A DNA stretch of 64,000 nt from Natrinema saccharevitans (GCF_001953745.1 NZ_LWLN01000001.1:1984001-2048000), one strand, 5' to 3'. Shown: positions 16,875 through 26,063, counted from the first letter of the stretch. Notes: generated by a model not told the origin, from the sequence alone. Program-made: numbers and translations.

Positions 16875-18144
16875 CTGCGGTCACCTCGTCAGTGTCTGTC
16901 TGTCGCTGTTCTCGTTCCCGTCGGGCGATCGTCCGTCGCATCTCGTTCTCGACGATCATGTAGCCCTCGTCGAAGCCCATGCCGGGCTTCGCGAGAACCT
17001 GTGCGGCGTCGGTCGCGAGCGCGACGTGTGCGCAGGCCCGCGCGGAGGTTTCGGTCTCGTTGCAGGTCCCGCCGAGGTAGGCGCGGGTGTCGGTCCCCTG
17101 GCAGTAGCGGACCGCCTGTCCGCTGCGGTGGATGCCGCCGAGGTCGGGCGTCTTGACCTGCACGAGGTCGGCGGCTCCCGAATCGACGAACGCCTGCACG
17201 TCCTCGAAGGTGTTACACCACTCGTCGGCGACGATGTCGACGTCGACGCCGGCATCTTTCAGTCCCTCGCGGAGTTCGACCATCGCGTCGATCTGGTCGG
17301 CGCGGTTGCCGACGTCCATCGGCCCCTCGATCTGGATCGGGTAGGGCGCGGCGGCGTCCTCGAGGGCGGCGAAGTAGTCGACGACCTCGTCGCGGTCGTA
17401 GGGTGCGCCGAAGATTTCGCCGATCATCCCGTAGACGTCGATGTGGAAACGGGGGTCGTAGCCCTCGGGCCCAAGCTCCTGGGAGCGCTGGGTGAGCCAG
17501 TCAACGTACTCGAGGAGGACCTCCCCGTTCTCGCCGATCTTCTCGACGCTATTAATAAGGGCGTGTGGCAGGACCGGGACGCCCTTGACGAACATCTTCT
17601 CGGTGTTGTTGTAGCGGTCGTCGCCGGACTGGCCGAAGACCGGCACCGGCTCCGTGGCGGGTTCGGTGCCCAGCGCATCGGCCATCACGTCCGTCTTTGT
17701 CGTGTTCTCTGCCTCCGCCGCGGCGGCGAGCAAAGCCTGCGAGACGCCGTACCGGATCGCCGTGTGGAGGCGGTCGCCCTCGACGGTCATCTCCTCGAGC
17801 AGTTCGGCGTTGTCGAGGAAGTCGGTCGCGTCCCGGCCCTCGAGTTCGTCGGCGACGGGGCCCTCGACGACGGGGGCGTACTCCTCGGCTTTGAACAGCG
17901 GGTCGCGCCCGCCGGCACCGGAGTACTGGACCGCGGCGCAGTCGCCCCGGACCACGGTCCCGTCGGCGAGTTCGACGTCGACGATGATCGACTCGCCGGC
18001 CTGGCGAATCTCGTCGAAGCCGTCGGTGACGGGCTCGCCCTCGTAGGTGAACCCGTCCTGCTGTGCACCTTGCTTGATCGCGCGCTGGTCGTCGAAGAAG
18101 AACCCGGAGTAGCCGGGCGTGGCGTAAATTCCTGTAATCTCCAT
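16867..18144 (-). CDS. mal: Methylaspartate ammonia-lyase
   Basis: A 425-residue enolase-superfamily enzyme starting MEITGIYATPGYSGFFFDDQ. It shows CAAVQYSGAGGRDPLF, the conserved loop GPMDVGNRADQIDAM with acidic metal ligands, ADLVQVKTPDLGGIHRSGQA with the active-site lysine, and GGTCNETETSARACAHVALA near the end. The enzyme deaminates (2S,3S)-3-methylaspartate to mesaconate. The ATG is immediately next to the TAA of the mutase E gene (TAAATG) and the end overlaps the hydratase start by 8 bp, so the genes are tightly co-translated. Confidence 0.92.
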   Translation of the reverse strand: MEITGIYATPGYSGFFFDDQRAIKQGAQQDGFTYEGEPVTDGFDEIRQAGESIIVDVELADGTVVRGDCAAVQYSGAGGRDPLFKAEEYAPVVEGPVADELEGRDATDFLDNAELLEEMTVEGDRLHTAIRYGVSQALLAAAAEAENTTKTDVMADALGTEPATEPVPVFGQSGDDRYNNTEKMFVKGVPVLPHALINSVEKIGENGEVLLEYVDWLTQRSQELGPEGYDPRFHIDVYGMIGEIFGAPYDRDEVVDYFAALEDAAAPYPIQIEGPMDVGNRADQIDAMVELREGLKDAGVDVDIVADEWCNTFEDVQAFVDSGAADLVQVKTPDLGGIHRSGQAVRYCQGTDTRAYLGGTCNETETSARACAHVALATDAAQVLAKPGMGFDEGYMIVENEMRRTIARREREQRQTDTDEVTADD

Positions 18145-19590
18145 TTAGACGTCACCCTGTGGCTGTGACTGCGGTCGGCCGATGAGCTTTCCGTCGCTGA
18201 TCGCGTCGACGTCGTCCGCGACCATGCGGAACGATTGATCGCGGCCCTCGGTGTCGGCACGCTGGGAGAGCCGGGCCTTGTGAATCTCCTTGATGTCTTC
18301 GTCCATCTCGAGGTCGGCCCACTCGAAGATGCGGACGCGACCGTCGTCGTCGCGTGCGGGGAGGACCGCACCCTTCGCGCTGTCGCTGGGTGCGAAGGGC
18401 ACGTCGAGTGCGCCCGAGTCGAAGGCCTTGAGCGTCCCCTGGACGACGTCGCCGTCGCCGTGGTCGAAGATGGTGTCCATCAGACAGCGGGTCTCGCGCT
18501 CGATGAGGTCCTGCTCCTCCTCGATGCCGTCGATGTCGATCTGCTGTTCGATCGCCATGTCGATGACCTGTCGCGTCGTGCGCAGGCCGGCCGAGTTGGC
18601 CTCCTTGGTCGGGACCCCCTGGAACTCCTGTGGGGACTTGGTGATGACCTTGTCCGGCTGGGCGATCGCGGCGGTCATGCCGCCGAGGCTGATGACGCCG
18701 TTGGCGCGGGCCTCGTCCGGCGGGAAGCCGCCCATCCACTCGTGGAAGACCGTCGTGACGACGACCTCGTCGGGCAGGTACTCGTTACCCAGTTTCTTGA
18801 GGGCGTTCAGGGCGGCGACGTCCTGCACGACGTTGCCGACCTGACCGTAGCCGAGGGTGATCGAGCGCACGCCCTGCGTGGCGGCGAGTTTGCCCTCGAC
18901 CAGCATGACCGCGATCGCGATCGACGGCGGGACCAAGGTACCGGTAAGGGGGCCGAACGGCTCGCGGTTGATCCGCACGCCCCGTTCGGTGTAGGCCCCC
19001 GCGAGTCGATCGACGAACTGCCACTTCTCGATGGTCTCCTCCAAGCCGTGTCGCTTCGTGTACGGAATGTTGTAGGAGATCGGGCCGCCCTCGAAGCTCT
19101 GGAAGCCGCCGGCGAAGGTGATCGCCGCCAGCAGTCGGGCGTCGGGCGTCCCGTGGCGCACCTCGATCGGCGCGTCGATCGCGTCGATCAGCTGTCGGCA
19201 GCCGTCGACGCCGTGATTGACGGCGGGGAACCCGTTGAGCGTGTCGTCGCCCGTCTCGAGGGCCTTGTCGAGCCCCTGCTGGGCCTTCTCGTACTCGTTG
19301 TCCCGGGTGTAGGAGTCGATCGTGGTCGGCAGGAGATCCGCCTTCCCCTCCTCGTGGAGGTATTGCAGGAGTTCGATCTGATCGTCGAGCCGGGGGACGC
19401 CGGCCCGAGGCTGCAGAAGGGGCTTGTCGGCCGACTCGAGGACGTCGGCGAACCGCTTGTGGTCGGGCAGCGATTCGTGGTACTCGATGGCCTCCTCGAA
19501 GTCGACGTCGTCGCCCGTCGGCCAGTTAGATCGAATTTCCTCGTCGATACGCCGTAGCTCGTCGGACGGAATACGTTCGTCTCGTATCAT
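18145..19590 (-). CDS. glmE: Methylaspartate (glutamate) mutase, epsilon subunit
   Basis: A 481-residue TIM-barrel subunit starting MIRDERIPSDELRRIDEEIR. Conserved stretches include LLQPRAGVPRLDDQIELLQ, NGFPAVNHGVDGCRQLIDAI, IEVRHGTPDARLLAAITFAG, EGGPISYNIPYTKR and SITLGYGQVGNVVQDVAALN. These are the family's substrate and adenosylcobalamin-radical contact regions. With the S subunit it interconverts glutamate and 3-methylaspartate, the carbon-skeleton step of the methylaspartate cycle. The ATG touches the TAG of the S-subunit gene (TAGATG), giving a coupled S-E pair in roughly stoichiometric amounts. Confidence 0.93.
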   Translation of the reverse strand: MIRDERIPSDELRRIDEEIRSNWPTGDDVDFEEAIEYHESLPDHKRFADVLESADKPLLQPRAGVPRLDDQIELLQYLHEEGKADLLPTTIDSYTRDNEYEKAQQGLDKALETGDDTLNGFPAVNHGVDGCRQLIDAIDAPIEVRHGTPDARLLAAITFAGGFQSFEGGPISYNIPYTKRHGLEETIEKWQFVDRLAGAYTERGVRINREPFGPLTGTLVPPSIAIAVMLVEGKLAATQGVRSITLGYGQVGNVVQDVAALNALKKLGNEYLPDEVVVTTVFHEWMGGFPPDEARANGVISLGGMTAAIAQPDKVITKSPQEFQGVPTKEANSAGLRTTRQVIDMAIEQQIDIDGIEEEQDLIERETRCLMDTIFDHGDGDVVQGTLKAFDSGALDVPFAPSDSAKGAVLPARDDDGRVRIFEWADLEMDEDIKEIHKARLSQRADTEGRDQSFRMVADDVDAISDGKLIGRPQSQPQGDV

Positions 19591-20031
19591 CTAGGAACTG
19601 ATAGTAGCGCGTTCCGACTCCGTCGGTGTGATCTGGAGGTCTTCGCGCAGCGCGGCAATCGCGTCCTCGGGATCGGTTTCCGAATCGAAGACGCGGTCGA
19701 AACCGAGTTCGCGGAAGGTACGGCGGGTTTCCTCGAACTCGTCCTGTCCGACGGCGAGGTTGCCGCCGATGTACGTGACCGCGTCGACGCCCGCGTCCTC
19801 GAGAACGCCTTGGAATCCCTGACAGTCCTGCTCGGCGTGTCCGTAGAGCGAGGAGACGAGTACAGCGCTGGCGTCGTGGGCTTTGGCGGCCTCGGCGAAC
19901 TCCTCCTGAGAGGTCTGGACACCGAGGTTCACGACATCGAAGCCGGCTGCACTGAAGGCTTGCTCTAGGATTGTGATGCCAACGACGTGGGCATCGGAGC
20001 CGATAACGCCGAGGACGACCGTTTGGGACAT
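19591..20031 (-). CDS. glmS: Methylaspartate (glutamate) mutase, cobalamin-binding S subunit
   Basis: A 146-residue Rossmann-like B12-binding domain starting MSQTVVLGVIGSDAHVVGIT. The DxHxxG motif (D13-x-H15-x-x-G18) supplies the histidine that replaces dimethylbenzimidazole on cobalt. The later YIGGNLAVGQDEF segment matches the family GG loop. It is the first gene of the operon. A TATAAA at 20059-20064 (TTTATA on the coding strand) places the transcript start a few bases before 20031, so this ATG is preferred to one five codons upstream. The subunit binds adenosylcobalamin and docks on the E subunit. Confidence 0.92.
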   Translation of the reverse strand: MSQTVVLGVIGSDAHVVGITILEQAFSAAGFDVVNLGVQTSQEEFAEAAKAHDASAVLVSSLYGHAEQDCQGFQGVLEDAGVDAVTYIGGNLAVGQDEFEETRRTFRELGFDRVFDSETDPEDAIAALREDLQITPTESERATISS

Positions 20032-20058
20032 CGTACTCGGAATCATGAGCGACCGGGG

Positions 20059-20064
20059 TATAAA
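20059..20064 (-). promoter_or_regulatory. Probable TATA box of the methylaspartate-cycle operon
   Basis: The minus strand reads TTTATA, 33 to 28 bp upstream of the ATG at 20031, fitting a transcript with almost no leader. It lies in the 178-bp gap shared with the divergent CoA-transferase gene. No TATA-like box is obvious for the latter. Confidence 0.55.
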
Positions 20065-20209
20065 CCTAATGATCTTCCATGATAATATTCTTTAAAGATC
20101 CTAAGAGCATCCAAATGAGAACTGCTCACGTTGCCCTCGGTACCCGACACCAACTACATGATCGATGGTAAGGGTTTTGGTACTGGTTTGGAAAGGGGGG
20201 CGTACAGAC

Positions 20210-21382
20210 ATGGGCGCACTCTCGAACCTTCGCGTGCTGGATCTGACCCAGGTGCTTGCCGGGCCGTACTGCACGATGTTGCTCGCGGACATGGGCGCGG
20301 ACGTGGTCAAGATCGAGCGGCCGGGCGGCGACATGATCCGGTCGAACCCGCCGTTCGTCGACGACCCCGACGGGGAGGCCTACGGAGGCTACTTCCAGAG
20401 CGTCAACCGCGGCAAGAAAAGTATCGAACTGAACCTCGGCGACGAGGAGGACCGCGCGGACTTCCTCTCGCTGGTCGAGGAGGCCGACATCGTCGTCGAG
20501 AACTACCGCTCCGGGACGATGGAGAAGTACGATCTCGGCTACGAGACCCTCAAAGAGTACAACGAGGACATCATCTACTCCTCGATCCGGGGCTTTGGCG
20601 ACCCGCGAACCGGCGAAACCCACCGGCAGGGCCAGCCCTCCTTCGACCTCATCGCCCAGGCGCTCGGCGGCGTCATGGAGACCACCGGCCAGCCCGACGG
20701 CCCGCCGACCAAGACCGGCCCCGGCGTCGGCGATCTCTTTACCGCGACGCTGAACTGCATCGGGATTCTCGCCGCCGTGAACCACCGCGAACAGACCGGC
20801 GAGGGCCAGTACGTCGACACCGCGATGTACGACTCGATGCTCAGCTTCACCGAGCGCGCCATCTACCAGCAGTCCTACACCGGCGAGGCCCCCACCCGAC
20901 GGGGCAACTCCCACCCCACGCTCTTTCCCTACAACGCCTTCGAGACCGACGACGGCTACGCCGTCATCGCCGCGTTCAACAACAACCACTGGGCCGAACT
21001 CTGTGACATCATGGGTCGCGAGGACCTCGCCGAGGAGTACCCCACGACCGCCGAACGCCTCGAGCACCGCGATCACCTCCGCGGCGAGATCTCGGCGTGG
21101 GCGCTCGAGCAGACCAACGACGAACTCGTCGGCCAGCTCGAGGGGCGGGTCCCGGCCGCGCCCGTCCAGACCACCGAGGAGATCTTCGAGGACGACCACG
21201 TCCGCGCACGCGACATGCTCGTCCCCGTCGAACAGCCCGGTGCCGACACCGACGTCGAGATCGCGGGCAACCCGATCAAGATGAGCGAGACCGAACCCAA
21301 GCCCCGCGGTCGCGCGCCGCTGCTCGACGAACACCGCGAGGAAGTGCTGGGCGAGCAGGCAGAGGAGACGGCCGACGACTAA
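20210..21382 (+). CDS. mct: CaiB/BaiF-family CoA-transferase, probably mesaconyl-CoA C1-C4 CoA transferase
   Basis: A 390-residue family III CoA-transferase starting MGALSNLRVLDLTQVLAGPY. It shows MGADVVKIERPGGD, SVNRGKKSIELNLGDEEDR, FDLIAQALGGVMETTGQPD and GPGVGDLFTATL, the last holding the catalytic aspartate that forms the enzyme-CoA anhydride. The C-terminus (PIKMSETEPKPRGRAPLLDE) is family-typical. In the methylaspartate cycle this class moves CoA between the C1 and C4 carboxyls of mesaconate; the divergent operon makes that assignment likely. The ATG at 20210 is preceded by a G-rich stretch (GGGGGG) about 8 bp upstream. The reading frame extends 15 codons further upstream. Confidence 0.85.
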   Translation: MGALSNLRVLDLTQVLAGPYCTMLLADMGADVVKIERPGGDMIRSNPPFVDDPDGEAYGGYFQSVNRGKKSIELNLGDEEDRADFLSLVEEADIVVENYRSGTMEKYDLGYETLKEYNEDIIYSSIRGFGDPRTGETHRQGQPSFDLIAQALGGVMETTGQPDGPPTKTGPGVGDLFTATLNCIGILAAVNHREQTGEGQYVDTAMYDSMLSFTERAIYQQSYTGEAPTRRGNSHPTLFPYNAFETDDGYAVIAAFNNNHWAELCDIMGREDLAEEYPTTAERLEHRDHLRGEISAWALEQTNDELVGQLEGRVPAAPVQTTEEIFEDDHVRARDMLVPVEQPGADTDVEIAGNPIKMSETEPKPRGRAPLLDEHREEVLGEQAEETADD

Positions 21383-21408
21383 CACCGATCACTCGGTTTT
21401 CTCAGATA

Positions 21409-21540
21409 TCAGTCGGGAAGATGGGCCAAATTCGTCCCGACTTCGTAGGCACCCTTAGCGAGTTCCGATCGTTCTTCTGCTCGATCACGAACGTCACGAC
21501 GGAGTTCCTCGAGATCGATTGGGAGTTCTTCGAAAGTCAT
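21409..21540 (-). CDS. Small 43-residue ORF behind the McrC-like gene
   Basis: A minus-strand ATG-to-TGA frame starts MTFEELPIDLEELRRDVRDR and ends NLAHLPD. It is helical, charged, with no cysteines and no membrane segment. It begins 75 bp after the McrC-like stop on the same strand and fills an otherwise empty 233-bp gap before the CoA-transferase. No family is recognised. It might be a small partner of the restriction genes or the remains of a larger protein. Only the clean start, stop and position support it. Confidence 0.4.
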   Translation of the reverse strand: MTFEELPIDLEELRRDVRDRAEERSELAKGAYEVGTNLAHLPD

Positions 21541-21615
21541 CGGTTACCAATCCGTGGTGTGACGAGAGACAAAAACGTCGGCCTAGCACAGCGCACACCT
21601 GTATGCTCTCTGATC

Positions 21616-22962
21616 CTACAAAATCTCGTGTAGTATGCGTTCGAGGCTTTGCTCCAACTCCGAGGCCTGCAGAATCGTTACCGGGTTCTCGGTCTGATCC
21701 TCGAGAGAGGCCGTTTCGTCCTCAAGGTCCTGCGTTACCAGCAGGCCGTTCCACCCGGAGCCGAAGTACTCGTCCTCGTCAGGACCGAAAACGAACTCCT
21801 CGTTGACACGGAGGAAAGCGAGGTACTCCAGCGTCTCCTTGATTCCCCGTCGGATCGTGTCGACGTTGGCACTGTTCTTGACCTCGACGATCAGGTACTC
21901 GTGTTGGTCATCGTCCTCAGAGATGACCTCGAGGACGATCACGTCGGGGCGACCGGTGTGATTCCTGAACTCTCGACCGAAGTAGTCGCTCGCGATTTCC
22001 TGTGCCTCGAGTTGGACTTTGTCGGTCCGCGAGAGCGTTTCCGTGTCTTCGTCGGGTTCGGCGACGAACGATAGGTTCCGATCGCTCGCCGAGTTGTCGT
22101 GGTAGAGGACGATCTCCTTCTCGTCCTCGAACCGCGCTACCTCCTGTCGGCCCGTCGCGATCGTCTTGTACGTCGGCCGATTCTCCCGGAGTCGCTCGAG
22201 CGTCGCGACGAACCGAAAGAGGACGAACAGTTCGAACAGCGAGTCCTGATCGTCGGGGGCGATCGCCGTCTCCTCGAGTAATGCGCGGATCGCGTCGGCG
22301 TCGCCATCGAACAGTCGCTCTCGAGTCCGCAGGAGTGACGCCGCCTCGCGGTACACGGCGTGGCGCGAGTTCGCCGCCGTGGTGAGCATTCGCTCCGTCG
22401 GCTCGTAGCTGTCCGGATCGCGAATCCGTCGGACGTGGACGTTTCGCTCGACGATCCGCTGGAGTTCATCGATTAGATCCTCGTTTCCCTTCCACGTCTC
22501 TTGGACCCAGTCGTAATCGTCACGGAGGTACTCTTCAGCTTCCCGAATCGTCGTATGGACAATCGAGATCAGACGTTTGAGGACGATGTTTTCGGGGATG
22601 TCGTAGTCTATTGTCCGATCGTCACAGACGAAGATAGACCGGTCTCGAGGATGCTCGGAATACCTCTTTTTCATGGTCTCGTTCCAATTGATTCGACCAT
22701 CGACCGTCCCGCGTCGGGTTCGCGACGTCGTTCGCGTTTCAGTTCGGACGCTCCGAAGGTGACTCCGAAGGTCGCGCACGAAGTCGACGATGTCGGATTT
22801 GAGAATGAAGTGGAGATCGAGGAGGAGTTCGTACTCCTCGAATCGCTCGTCCAACTGTTCGGGTTTAATCGACGCCGCTAGCTCGCGTTCGGGAAACGAG
22901 CCTCGCATGACGTGCGCGAGGATGTCTTCGGTCAGTTGATCGAGGAGTTCGTCCCTATTCAT
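21616..22962 (-). CDS. McrC-like nuclease subunit of a modification-dependent restriction system
   Basis: A 448-residue protein starting MNRDELLDQLTEDILAHVMR. The N-terminal half is helical and charged. The last third carries a PD-(D/E)xK-type nuclease core: GRPDVIVLEV followed about 15 residues later by YLIVEVKNSA, giving the Asp and the E-x-K pair. This matches McrC-type endonucleases, which cut DNA when activated by the McrB motor. The ATG overlaps the McrB-like gene end by 8 bp. The frame stays open for 107 codons upstream, but those codons are antisense-type sequence within the partner gene. The expected partner and reader functions are described under the McrB-like gene. Confidence 0.8.
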   Translation of the reverse strand: MNRDELLDQLTEDILAHVMRGSFPERELAASIKPEQLDERFEEYELLLDLHFILKSDIVDFVRDLRSHLRSVRTETRTTSRTRRGTVDGRINWNETMKKRYSEHPRDRSIFVCDDRTIDYDIPENIVLKRLISIVHTTIREAEEYLRDDYDWVQETWKGNEDLIDELQRIVERNVHVRRIRDPDSYEPTERMLTTAANSRHAVYREAASLLRTRERLFDGDADAIRALLEETAIAPDDQDSLFELFVLFRFVATLERLRENRPTYKTIATGRQEVARFEDEKEIVLYHDNSASDRNLSFVAEPDEDTETLSRTDKVQLEAQEIASDYFGREFRNHTGRPDVIVLEVISEDDDQHEYLIVEVKNSANVDTIRRGIKETLEYLAFLRVNEEFVFGPDEDEYFGSGWNGLLVTQDLEDETASLEDQTENPVTILQASELEQSLERILHEIL

Positions 22963-25600
22963 TTTCGGCGAGGGCCACCTGCAGCATTTCTCGAGCGGCT
23001 TGCTCAAGCAGCAACTCGTCGATCTCCCTGACGGCCGCGATCTCGCGGACGATCTGCCGTCGCTTCGGGACGCCCTCGAGTTGCGGGAAGACGTAGCTGA
23101 TGACGGCCTGCGTGAGGTGGTACTCGAGGTCCGATTCGGGATGCTGATCCACGTAGCGGAGTATATCCTTGACAATCGCTGGCCCGATCGCTCGTTCCTC
23201 GACGGCATCGTTCGTCTCCCGCCAGACGCGGCCGGTCGCCATCGCGACGTTCCGGTCGGGGTCGAGTCCCCACGCGTCCGCATACTCGTAGACGAGGTCC
23301 TCTAACTGGTCGTCGTCAGACGGAAGCTCGGGAGCCGACACGCGAATAAACGCGAACCGACGCATGAACGCGTAGCTCATCTCGTAGAGCGATGTCTTGT
23401 CGTAGGTATTCATCGTCGCGAAGATCCGCCACGAGTCCGGCACGACGTACTGGTTGTCCGCCGGAAGTCCGGTCAGTTCGCCGGTCGTCGTGAGTTCGAT
23501 CTCGCGACCGTTCTTGGTGTACGGCAACTGCACCGACTGACCGGAGAGAAGCGTGAAGAGTTGACCGAACGCCTTGTCGATGTCGGCGCGGTTCAACTCG
23601 TCGATGACGATCAAGTCGTTCGATTGCGTTCCTGTCCGGTCGTTCTTGAGACGATTGAGGACGACCCCTGGCGTGAACGCGAGTTCGTCGCTACCGCTCT
23701 CGTCGGATTCGTTCGGCATGTAACCGCCGACGGTGTCGAACGTCGACCAGTCGGCGGTCGCCGTGGTCAATTCGTAATCCGAATACAGGTACGGATAGCT
23801 GTCCGTGAGGGACGAACAGACACGGCGAGCGATCTCCGTCTTTCCGGTTCCCGGCGGTCCGGTCAAAAGGACGTGCTTCCCGGACCGGAGGGCCGTCGCG
23901 ATCTGCTCGAGAATCCGTTCGCCCTGTTCTTCGGGGAAGTAGAGTCCGTCGAGCGTCTCGGCCGGTATCGAGCCCCGATACGGTTTGTGGACGTTGATCG
24001 GAGAAACTTCACGCAACTCCGGCGAAAGCGCCTCGAGGAGCGCGACGGGTCTATCGTAGTCGATCGTACCGTCGTCGTTTCGAAACGTCGCGTATTCGGA
24101 CTGAACGGGGAATCCCTTCCCTGATGCGTCCCCGCAGAGACCGTTGGCTCGGTCGATCGAAAGCGAACCCGTTGTCAGTGCAGCGGTCTCGCGATCGATC
24201 TCCGCGATCGACTTGTCGACGATCGATCGGGACGTATCGATATCGTCGATCGAACCCGTGAGGAACAGCCGATCGAACGTCACTATAAACGGATAGTGAG
24301 CGCCGGTTTCATGTTCGTCTCGCCACCACGGCTCGTCTTTCTCGATCCGCTCGCCGAGGATGCCGACGCCGATGATCCCGTTCGGCTGTCGGCTGAGATC
24401 GCCGTCCGAGGGCTCACCGCGAGAATGGAGGATCGCAACGTCACCTTCCGAAATGCCTTCCCACCGATCTCGGTGGTCCGCTTCGAACGAGACGGCACCG
24501 TATTCGACGCTCGTGAGCCAGTAGTCCGGCGGTGCAGTGAATTTGTAGACCGCCGGCGTTGACGCCCGGACGTGTGAGATGGCCGGATGGCTACTGTCCG
24601 ACGGCTCAGACATCGACTCTTCGTCTGCTGTTACTGTGTACGTGTCACGGAGGATGCTGTTCAGCCGGGGCTGGCTGAGGACGCCGCCCGCGTGGTCGAT
24701 CTCAGCCTGGAGGATACGAACCCAGCAGAGAAAGAGCGTCTTGGCCGGTGCGAACGAGTAGTGGGATCCGACACCGAGTTCCTCGGCGATCTCCACCAGT
24801 TCGGGCTCGAGCGATTCGCAGATCCGTCTGAGTTGATCGAACGTCGCCGCTGTACTCGCCGAGACGGTGCCCGAGGGTTTGAACCCGGACAGTGCAGCCG
24901 ACCATTCGGCGATGAGTGCCCGTCCGAGGCGGGTCTCGAGCCATGACACGTCTCGGTCGGAGTCCTCGAGACGAGTTCGGATGTCGGCCATCGCCGCCTC
25001 GAGGGTCTCGTAGTCCTCGGGCGGTTCGGCCGGATAGAGCTTATGACCCCGAATCTCCGCGATAAAATCCGAAATCGAATCGTATTCCTCGAAGAACGTC
25101 GATCCGTCGCGTTCGAAGTCGATCGAGCTGAACGCGTCGTTGGGCCACCCTCGGAAACCGAGCGCCTCCCAGAAGTCCTCGCGCTCGAGGGTCGTCTCGA
25201 AGACGGGATCCAGAAACATGACGTGTTGATACGTGGCGTCCGACACGTCGCCCCATCCGATCGCGTCGGTAAACGCCGTCGCCGTCTCCTCGTTCAGGAT
25301 CGTCGCGTGATCGATACGTGCCAGTAGCGTGTACTCGCCGCCACGGCGACCATCTCGATCCGCGAACAGGAGGTAGTCCCCGGTGTCCGCCGCGATGTCT
25401 TCTCGATTGCCCCAGACGCGAAGCGTCTCGTACTCGAGGGGGAGTTCACAAACGTCCGCGAGCCGATCCCGGCGAACGCCGTCAACGACGGTTCGCTCGA
25501 AATTGATCCGAATCGGCTCGTCCGCTTCCGTTTTCACCGGAACCTGATAGACCGTCGGCGGCCCGTTATCGTCTTCCGCAGCAGATAGTCCCGCACCCAT
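22955..25600 (-). CDS. McrB-like AAA+ ATPase with N-terminal modified-base reader domain(s)
   Basis: An 881-residue protein. The C-terminal AAA+ module (about residues 550-850) has Walker A LLTGPPGTGKTEIARR, Walker B NDLIVIDELNRADIDKAFGQ (the McrB DELNR form) and the sensor region IFATMNTYDKTSLYEMSYAF with MRRF after it. The middle (about 345-460) looks like an EVE/PUA-type domain: TAPPDYWLTSVEYGAVSFEA, GDVAILHSR, NGIIGVGILGERIEKDEPWW. The first 180 residues contain VWGNREDIAADTGDYLLF and a WGD/YQHVMFLDP region that may be a second PUA-like reader. Such readers recognise modified bases and direct McrC cleavage. An ATG at 25600 is chosen over GTG 25624 because the TATA box at 25626-25631 would lie inside the longer version's leader. 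Confidence 0.82.
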   Translation of the reverse strand: MGAGLSAAEDDNGPPTVYQVPVKTEADEPIRINFERTVVDGVRRDRLADVCELPLEYETLRVWGNREDIAADTGDYLLFADRDGRRGGEYTLLARIDHATILNEETATAFTDAIGWGDVSDATYQHVMFLDPVFETTLEREDFWEALGFRGWPNDAFSSIDFERDGSTFFEEYDSISDFIAEIRGHKLYPAEPPEDYETLEAAMADIRTRLEDSDRDVSWLETRLGRALIAEWSAALSGFKPSGTVSASTAATFDQLRRICESLEPELVEIAEELGVGSHYSFAPAKTLFLCWVRILQAEIDHAGGVLSQPRLNSILRDTYTVTADEESMSEPSDSSHPAISHVRASTPAVYKFTAPPDYWLTSVEYGAVSFEADHRDRWEGISEGDVAILHSRGEPSDGDLSRQPNGIIGVGILGERIEKDEPWWRDEHETGAHYPFIVTFDRLFLTGSIDDIDTSRSIVDKSIAEIDRETAALTTGSLSIDRANGLCGDASGKGFPVQSEYATFRNDDGTIDYDRPVALLEALSPELREVSPINVHKPYRGSIPAETLDGLYFPEEQGERILEQIATALRSGKHVLLTGPPGTGKTEIARRVCSSLTDSYPYLYSDYELTTATADWSTFDTVGGYMPNESDESGSDELAFTPGVVLNRLKNDRTGTQSNDLIVIDELNRADIDKAFGQLFTLLSGQSVQLPYTKNGREIELTTTGELTGLPADNQYVVPDSWRIFATMNTYDKTSLYEMSYAFMRRFAFIRVSAPELPSDDDQLEDLVYEYADAWGLDPDRNVAMATGRVWRETNDAVEERAIGPAIVKDILRYVDQHPESDLEYHLTQAVISYVFPQLEGVPKRRQIVREIAAVREIDELLLEQAAREMLQVALAENE

Positions 25601-25625
25601 TGTCTTCTCCGATACAGTATCCACG

Positions 25626-25631
25626 TATAAA
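25626..25631 (-). promoter_or_regulatory. Probable TATA box of the McrB-like/McrC-like operon
   Basis: The minus strand reads TTTATA 31 to 26 bp upstream of the ATG at 25600, the spacing of a leaderless transcript. It excludes the alternative GTG start at 25624, only 2 bp from the box. Confidence 0.55.
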
Positions 25632-25665
25632 TCCTGTTACGATATCACGAATCCCTCTCCAGAAC

Positions 25666-25884
25666 CGCACCGAAACCGAGGCCGACCTGATCAAGACCTT
25701 CGTCCCCGTCGCCGTTGACGATGTCCGGGGCAGCCTCGAGAGCAACCTCGAGACGAAAGAACGAGCAACGGAACTCGAGGCGAAGATCGAGAAGATCGGC
25801 GCGTTGATTGACGAAATCGTCTACGAACTGTACGGGCTGACCGACGAGGAAATCGAAATCGTCGAAGAGGCGGTCGGCGAGTAG
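25666..25884 (+). pseudogene. C-terminal remnant of a DNA methyltransferase / type IIG restriction enzyme
   Basis: The plus-strand frame ends with ELEAKIEKIGALIDEIVYEL followed by YGLTDEEIEIVEEAVGE and a TAG. The IDxIVYELYGLTxEEIxIVE ending is characteristic of large Eco57I/PglX-like N6-adenine methyltransferases and type IIG enzymes. There is no ATG or GTG start and no catalytic NPPY motif; only about 70 residues remain. The upstream part has been replaced by the start region of the McrB-like gene. This indicates a deletion or replacement of an older restriction-modification gene at this spot. Confidence 0.6.
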
Positions 25885-26063
25885 GACTGCGAACGATCGA
25901 TAGCGAGGCGCTTTGCGCTGTGAGAAGACGAACGGACGTGAGCCCGTGAGTTCGGAGTGCGTGCCAGCAGTTGCTACCCCTCCAGGGTTTGCTTCGGATA
26001 GTTACAATTGTACCGATGGAATTATATAGATAAATTTGAGATTATTTATTGAATTAGATTGGA

